Below are positions 52,689 to 61,600 of a stretch of 64,000 nucleotides of DNA, in pieces. How positions within the stretch are numbered: the stretch's first letter is position 1; each line of letters begins with the position of its first letter. Position numbers and translations under genes: made by a program. The stretch is taken from contig JAJZPF010000001.1 of NCBI GenBank assembly GCA_021811315.1, forward strand, positions 1 to 64,000, given 5' to 3'. The stretch is from a bacterium (lineage in GTDB: Bacteria; Elusimicrobiota; Elusimicrobia; Elusimicrobiales; UBA9959). Below the pieces are notes generated by a model. The model had not been told where the DNA came from. It made no database searches and saw only the letters and a program-made list of their open reading frames with translations.

Positions 52689-55600
52689 CTACCGCACCAC
52701 CCCAAATTTACCGGTCTTCTTAAGTTTCTGCCCGGACTTCTGCGCCTCTATGTAGTAAAGGTAAACTCCGCTCGGAATATGGCCGCGCCAGACGTATTCA
52801 TAGGCGTAGCTCAGGCCGTTGCCGTCGTCCAGTTCGACCGGAAGCCCTGTAAGCGTCTGCTCATGCGCCGCCCTGCCGCTTATAGTGTAGATTGTGATTT
52901 TCACGCTGTCGGCTATTCCGGTTTCAATATGGAATACCGGGACCTCACTGCCTTTGGCAGGGTTCGGGAACACATAAACCTCACCAAGCTTGAACGCCGG
53001 GTCGGGCCCGGTTAAGGCGGCAGCATTAGACGATATCCGCGCGAAGGCGGACTTGCCGAATCCTTTCTTAGCGCTCCGGGCCGGTACCACTATGGGCGCG
53101 GCCACGGGCCTGCCCAGTTTTACTATCCGGTAGGTCTTTTTATCGCTGACGTAAAGCTCCCCACCGGGGCCGAACGCGGCCAGGCCCGGCTCCTTAAAGA
53201 CGGGGTCCAGCGGGTCACCACGGCCTTCCTCTTCATCGTCTTCATCGTCTTCCTCTTCGTCCTTCCCGGCGCTTTTCCCCGTTTTGGAACCAGAGTTGTC
53301 ATTATCCGGTTTTAATTCCCCGTCTTCATGTTCTTTGCTCCGTTCACGGCCGAAACTGAGCGTTTTGCGCCCTTCGCGATCCAGTTTATGGATAAACCCG
53401 GCGCCCGTGTCGGTCACTATCAGGCATTGCCCGTCGGGGCTGACCGCTATGCCGTATGGCTTCTTAAAGGCTTTATCGGTTATGACGCTTAGCAGTTCGC
53501 CCGCCGGGCCGTATTTGAACACCCTGGCCCCTTCCATGTCCGCCACGTAAATATTGCCGGCGCTATCCACGGCTATGCCGGCCGGTTTAGCCAAAGCCGG
53601 GTCATTTTCATCTTCTTCCTCGTCCGCCTCTTCGTCTTCAACCGGCTTATCCACCGGCGGCAGGGTTATGCGCAGAAGCGGTTTGCCTTCCGGACTTACC
53701 TTCTGCACGCTGCCGGCTTTGCTATCGGTTACATAGATGTTCCCCGCCGCGTCCAGCGCCAGGCCGTGCGGGCGGCGGAACAGGCCCGGCTTGCCGCCGT
53801 TTTCGCCTTTCCGGCCATCGCTGAATTTATGTTCGTGATCATCTTCTTCACCGTGGCTGCGGCCGCCTATAATCGTCAGCACTTTGCCCTCGTACGACAG
53901 TTTCAGCACACGCCTGTTGCCCGCGTCGGCTATATATACGGCCCCGTCATCCACCGCAAGCCCGGCGGGCTCGTCCAAATGCGGGACGCCAGACGCCTCG
54001 TCTTTGTCTTCGTCATCGTGCTCCGCCACGCCATAATATCTGACAAATCCGCCTGTTGAAGTATAGACCGCCACCCGGTCATTGCCGGTGTCGGCTATAT
54101 ACAGCCGGCCCTGCACGTCCGCAACCGCTCCTTCCGGCTTCTTGAACATGCCGCCGCGCCCACCAAGGCTTAACTGCACGGAGGGTTTGCCTATGCGGAT
54201 GTTTACATATTTGACGCCGGCGTTCTCCACTAGGTCGGCGGCGCTCAGGCGCAGGGTGTAGGGGCCGTCGAGACCGGCGGGATTCCACCGGCCTATAGCG
54301 GCGGCCGTTATATTCACAGAACCGGAACTTATCAGCAGATAGCCGCCCTGTGCGTCAACGCCGGGGGCGTATTCCAGGCGCCAGCTGTTTATATATCTGT
54401 CGCTTACCGTGCCGTAAACGGTGAACGTGGAATTGTAGATATTACAGATCCCGCCGAAGCTTTCGCCGGGGCAGTCGAACTTCAACACCGGCGGCTCGTC
54501 GTCCAGCTCATAGGACGCGGCCTTTGGCGGCTCGGCGTTACGCACATTATCCACCGACCACCAGCGCACCGTATTCATACCCCGGCTTGCCAAAGCGAAC
54601 GGCGTAAAATAGGGAACAACCGGCGCGGGACCGGCGGAGGCGGTTATGGAATAGTATATGCCGCTTAAGCCCGAGGCAATGCCGCCGGACAGCGGGTCGG
54701 CGGCTTCAAGCGTCAGAATGGTTTTCGTGGATACCAGCGTATAGCCGGCCAGTTCGTATTTAGGCAGGCCTGTGGTCAGTTTGCTCAAGGGCTGGGTATT
54801 GTCTACGGCTATTTTTACAATCTTCAACGTTTCGGCGTTCTGTACCCGGTCCAGGGAATAATACTCCAAAGTATGTGGCCCCTCAGCCGCTATAGTGATG
54901 CTGCCGACATACACCTGCCAGTTGCCGCCGTTTACCCTGTATTTTGTAAGCATCACACCCGAAGCCGTGTCATTGCTTAGCGGGTCGGTGGGCGTAAGAA
55001 CTATGCTCGAATCCCTGGTGATGTAAATCATATCATCACCGGGGGCCTGGTACCGTACGCCGCTTATCGTCAGCCCGGTAGCCGGGGCCGTTATATCAAC
55101 CCACAGTTCGGAGGTTTTTACCGCTTCCACGTTATTTACATAATCCACAGAGTAGAAGGACACTACGCGTTTGCCTTCGGTGTTCAGTTTAAATTGTGAA
55201 TAAGAGATGAACGCGCCGCCATCTACCGCGTATTTGGTTTCTTTAACGCCTACGGCAACTTCATTCATAACCGGGTCGACGGCTGTGATGACAATGTCAG
55301 TCCGCTGACTGATATATTGCCTGTCGCTCTTGTACTGGTCTCCGGAAACAGTCAGTTCGGTGACGGGCTTAGTGCCGTCAACACAGATTACCGTGGACTT
55401 TACCACCTCTATATTGGTTACATTATCTTTAGCGCTGAAGTTAACGGTTCTTATGCCTTCGGTAAGGCCAAAGGTAGCGGCGTATTTATTCGTCGCCACT
55501 GCGTCTATCCCGTAGTATATCCCCTCCACACCCGAAGCCACTGCGCCGACAACAGGGTCAACGCTTTCAAGCGCTATGCGGCCAAGAGCGTTAAGATAGA

Positions 55601-58600
55601 ATTTCCCGCCTTTTTCAATCCGATCGCCGCTTGACGCTAGCCACCGGCTTTCCGGAGCCGTGGCGTCGCTTTGCACTTCCAGCGTATGCGCACTCTCAAG
55701 GTTGCCCACATTATCGTAGGCACGGTATTTTATAGTGTGCCGGCCTTCGGCAAATTTCAGGGCCTGCGTGTAATTCAACCACTGCCCGCCGTCAACCGCC
55801 GTCTCTATATGCTCCACACCAACGGAAACCTCCTTGATTACGGGGTCTGCCGCAGTGAAAGTTAATCCGCTCGCCGGGGTAATATAGCGCACACCGTCCT
55901 TAATGTACAGCGGTTCGGAGATATTGAATATTGTGACCGGTGCCGTGTTGTCCACGTAGATCTGCGTTGACTTGAATACTTCAATATTCTCAACGCGGTC
56001 CGTCGCCCGATAGGTTATCGTATGCTTGCCTTCGCCCAGCGATATCGACTGGGAGTAAACTTTAAGGGTGCCGCCATTATCAGCGTATTCTATTTTCTTT
56101 ACACCGGCGGCTCCGCCGGCGGCAACAGGGTCCCAGGCCGCGAAACTAAATTCGGTAGCCAAAGAGGCGAAGAAAATCCCTGGCTCTGTTCCGGTATACT
56201 GGCTGCCGCCTATGATATTAAGAGCACTCGAGGGGGCTGTGGCATCCACCCACAGTTCGGCTGTTTTCACCGTTTCCACATTGTTTACATGGTCCGCGGA
56301 ATAGAAGGAAACGACGCGCTTGCCTTCGGCGCTCAGCTTGAACTGTGAATAATCGGCGAACGCGCCGCCATCCACCGCGTATTTAGTTTCCTTAACACCC
56401 ACGGAAACTTCGTTCACGACCGGGTCAGCGGCTGTGATCACTATATCCGTCCGCTGACTGATATATTGCTTGTCATTCTTGTATTGATCACCGGAAATGG
56501 ATAGCTCTGTGACGGGCTTAGTACCGTCTACATATATCACCGTGGACTTCACCACCTCAATATTTCCCACATTGTCTACTGCCTTGTAATTCACTATCCG
56601 CACGCCCTCCCCAAGGCCGAATACGGAAGTGTATTTTGCGGCAGGCGCGCCGTCGATGCCGTAGTAAATATTCTCGAGCCCGGAAGCCACATTGTTCACC
56701 AAGGGGTCAGCGCTTTCAAGCGCGATCCGGCCTAAAGAGTTAAAGTAGAATTTGCTCCCGCGCTCTATCCATTCGCCACTGGACACAGACCACTTACTAA
56801 CAGGCGCCGTGTTGTCGCACTGCACCTCAAGACTGCGCTCCACCTCCACATTTCCCACATTATCTATGGCACGGTATTTTATCGTATGCCGGCCTTCGGT
56901 AAATTTCAAAGCCTGCGTATACAGTAGCCACGGCCCTGAGTCGATTGCCGTCTCTATACGCTCAACACCGGCAGCGACTTCGCCTGCGAGCGGGTCCGCC
57001 GCCGTGAATGTTAATTCGCTCGCCGGCGTTATATAGCGCACTCCGTCTTTAAGGAACAGCGGTTCGGAGATATTGAATGCTGTGACCGGAGCCGTGTTGT
57101 CCACGTAGATCTGCGTGGACCTAAACACTTCAATATTCTCAACACGGTCCTTCGCACGATAGGTTATCGTATGTTTACCCTCGCCCAGCGCTAGCGGCTG
57201 GGCGTAGACTGCGGACAGACCGCCATTGTCCGCGTACTCTATGGCTTTAGCGCCGGCTGCCCCGCCGTTGGCAACGGGGTCAACAGCCGCAAAGCCGTAT
57301 TCGGTGGTCAAGGAGGCATAGAAGCTACCCGGCGCCATTCCCGCATACTGCCTCCCGCCTATAATATTGAGGGTGCTCAATGGTGCAGTGGCGTCCACCC
57401 ATAGCTCGGAGGTTTTTACTGCTTCCACATTATTCACATGGTCGGCGGAATAGAAGGAAACGACGCGCTTGCCTTCGGCGCTCAACTTGAACTGCGAGTA
57501 ATCGCCGAACCCGCCGCTATCCACAGCGTATTTGGTTTCCTTCACGCCTACGGAAACTTCGTTTACAACCGGGTCAGCGGCTGTGATTATAATGTCCGTC
57601 CGCTGACTGATATATTGCCTGTCGCTCTTATATTGATCTCCCGAAACAGTCAGTTCAGTGACGGGCTTCGTGCCGTCGACATAGATCGCCGTAGACTTCA
57701 CTACCTCGGTATTGCCCAAATTGTCTTTCGCTTTGCAATTCAATATCCTCACGCCTTCGCCAAGCCCGAATACAGAAGAGTATTTTGTGGCAGGCGCGGC
57801 GTCTATGCCGTAATAAATATTTTCAAGCCCTGAAGCCACATTGGCCGCCAGGGGATCGGCGCTTTCAAGCGCAACACTGCCAAGGGCGTTGAGGTAAAAT
57901 TTACCGGCGCGCTCTATCCGCTCGCCGCTTGAGACCGACCATTTGCTCACCGGCGCGGTATTATCGCACTGGACTTCGAGGGCGCGCTCCGCCTCAATAT
58001 TGCCGACATTGTCTATTGCACGGTATTTTATCGTGTGCCGGCCTTCGGCAAATTTCAGGGCCTGCGTATACTTCAGCCACTGCCCGCCGTCTATAGCCGT
58101 CTCTATGCGCTCTACACCGGCGGCGGCTGTGTTTGCCAGCGGGTCTGCCGCCGTGAATATTAATTCGCTTGCCGGCGTTATATAGCGCACTCCGTCCTTA
58201 ATGTACAGCGGCTCGGCTATATTGAACGAGGTAACAGGCGGCGTCGCATCCATATATACCGAGCTGGACTTTTCAACTTCCAAGTTCTCCACATTATCTC
58301 TGCTATGGTATTTAACAAGGTAATTTCCGTCAGTTCCAGGCAGAGTGAATTTCACAAGCGATGTTGAAACGGCGCCGTTGTTTATACTATGGGATGTTTC
58401 CTTTACCCCACTTGCAAAGGCGCCCGGATCTTCCGGGGAAAGTTCAAAGAGGGTCCACGTAGAGACATAGTTAAGGTAGGCCGGACCCGAAACGCGGTTA
58501 AACGCCGTTTGCGGTACTGTATTATCCACTATGAACGTGCTGATAGTTATTTTTTCAATATTTCCCAATACATCTTCTGAATTGTAGGAAAGACCATATA

Positions 58601-61600
58601 TTCCATCGGTCTCTTGGTCGAGCCTGAAGGCAGAGACGAACGTCGCACCCTGCCCAGGATTTGTGTTCTCGAACAAAAGCTGCCTTATTAATCCTATCGC
58701 CTCCGTCCTAACACTTAAACCCTGTTTCTTTACACCCAAGCCGCTGTTATCCATGGCGGACACCAGGTCGTCTATGCTGGACAGGGTAAACGTGGTCCTT
58801 GCAGTTACATAAGGGGCCGAGCCAACGCCTTGATATTTATCGCCAGCCGTGGACAAGGTCGTCCTGGGTGGCAATACATCATGGATAACCTCAAATGACC
58901 CGCCTGTTACAAGGCTTGCGTTATCCGCAAAATCAGTCGCGCTCACACTCAGCCGCCACATGCCGTCGTCTATATCCAACGGTTCGATGGACTGGCCGGG
59001 AGCAACGTGTATAATAGCCGGCCTGCCGCCGCGCGGGCTCCCTCTGTCCTCGACCTGCGCAAGGAAAGCGTCAAAGGCCGGCGCGGGGTCTAGGTTATCC
59101 TTTACGCCAACCTTGAAGTAAATACTGCCCCGCGTCGCCACAAAGATCTGCCCGGCGACGGGCGAGGAGATGCTGATAGCCGGCGCGGCTCTATCCATAT
59201 TTATTGTGGCAGTGGAATAACCGATATTACCGGCAATATCCCGGCACCAGCCAGCTATTTTCTGCGCCGCGCCCTCGGTGAGAACCGTTTCAGAGGAACA
59301 GGCCTCTACTCCTGACAGCGTATCCGTACCAGAGAAGACCAAAGTAACAGGCGTATTGTTCCATTCGGTATAATTGGCTTCGGGGGCCTGGGTATAAGCC
59401 ACTAATGGCCTGGAGGTATCGATTTTAAATTCAATGACTTTCCAAGCCTCCCTATTCCCGGCTTTGTCCTCGGCATAGTAGCGCAACATAGTTAATCCAT
59501 TCACGCTAATATTTAGCGGTTCAGAATAGGTCTGGTCTTCGCCATTCCCGCCCGCTCCCTCCAGTCTGTATACGACTTTCGCGGCGCCTGACAGAGCGTC
59601 TGTGGAAGCGAGGACGACCGTAACCATGGAGGAATACCACCCGTTCCGGTAGACGCCTGAAATAGCGGCTGTGCTTAAAGGAGTTGTTCTATCTATGTTT
59701 ATACCCCACATAGAAATTTCTTTTGAGTTCCCGGCCAGGTCATGCGCTGCCGCGACCGTGGAAATATTCAATCCCTCGTCGGTAAACCGGATATCCTCCG
59801 GGCAGGATCCAACACCGGATAAAGCGTCGGCGCATACGAATTTAACCGCCACTTCGGAATTATACCAGCCGAGCACATTAGAAGACGCCTCTACAACATA
59901 AGAGAGGTTCGGAGCGGTTGTGTCGATACTCACCTTTAAAGTCGCGGTGGAGGACCAGCCGGCATAATCCATACAGTAACCGGAAATAGTACGGCTTGAG
60001 CCCTCGCTCTCGATTAATAGATCCTGAGAGCAGGAAACTATACCTGATGCTGTGTCAGTCCCTGTGAAAACAGTGGTTACTGGGGTGCGATTCCAGCCAT
60101 TCTCATTCGGACTGGGTGAAGCAGTTACGTTCACTATCGGAGAACTCAAATCTATTCCGACCTGCGCCGTTATTTCCCCTTCAATGTTTCCAGCTTTATC
60201 TTCTGCATGATAATAAACAGTATGACGCCCTTCACCGCTAAAGGCCACTATTTCACCTTGATAACTTTGTGTGGAAAAGCGCACTCCGCCGGCAGCCGAA
60301 CTATAATAAACTTCGCTCACTCCGGAGAGCGTATCCGTCGAGGCCAGCTGGATTGTAACGGTAGAGATATACCAGCCGTGCCCTCCGATAGTTCCATTAA
60401 GATCAGCCACTGAAGCTGGCGTGGCGGTGTCAATATTGAGCGTGATAGAGGCTGTAGATGACCAGCCCGCATAATCGGCGCAGTACCCGGAAACCGGGAC
60501 ATTTAGTCCATACTGGCTTACCGTCACGGAAGAACTGCAATAAGCGATTCCGGAAACGGTATCACTACCTGCGAACATGACTTCAACTGGAGTATTATTC
60601 CAGGCGCGACTATTCGGAAGGGGCCTAATCACAGCGCTGGCGACAGGCGTGCTGATGTCTAGTTTAAATGAAATATGCTTTTCGACCTCCATATTTCCAG
60701 CCGTATCCCTTGAATAATAATACAGGGCGTATATTCCATCCGTGATGAAAGTCAAAGGTCCTGTGTAGGCCTTATCGTCAGTATCATACCCGCCACCCTC
60801 AATCCGATAATTTATTCTTGAAATACCTGATATAGAATCAGAGGAAACCAGTGTTACGGTCGCGGCTGAAATATACCAATTATTGGGCCCGGCCTTCCCT
60901 TCCACCCTTGCCGTTGTTTCAGGCAAAGTTCCGTCAACATGAACAACGGCGGATTTGACTGCTTCAATATTGGCAAGGCTATCCTGGCTTCTGAATTCCA
61001 CGACGTGCCGACCTTCGGAGAGCCAGAAAGGGAGGCTATATCTTGTAAATGCCGTTGAACTGTCGGCATCAACGCGGAACTCTGTGAACGCTATAGAGGC
61101 GGCGGTACCAGCAACTACGGGAGCGTATGCGGACAGGACCACAGAACTCTTTATATTCGCGTAGAGACTGCCCCCGAATTCTCCGGACTCTCCGAGTATC
61201 TGCAGCGCTGTTATCGGCGGGGTAGTATTACTGGGCGGGCCAAAGATCCCGAAGATAGAAGTTATCTGCGACAATTGAATGGTGATTTCCTTGCGCTGAG
61301 TATCCCGTAATTGTCCCGGGACTTTCACCAGACCATTTTGGGCGTCGTAATGATACACATAAATATCCTGCTCCAGAATATTCAATTGCCTGAGCATTTC
61401 ATCCGAATACCGGAACGTCATTATCAGCGGGGGGTTAAAGGTTTCTCCCTCCGGTCCGAGGCTATATACAGTACTGACCGGGTATAGCGACTGGTCAATG
61501 GAAGTGGCAAGCACCATTGAGCCTTGCGTTGTCCCGTTATCAAGCGCGGCCATCTCCACAGGTTTTACCGCTGAAACAGAGGCTTCGGGCGCGGTATTAA

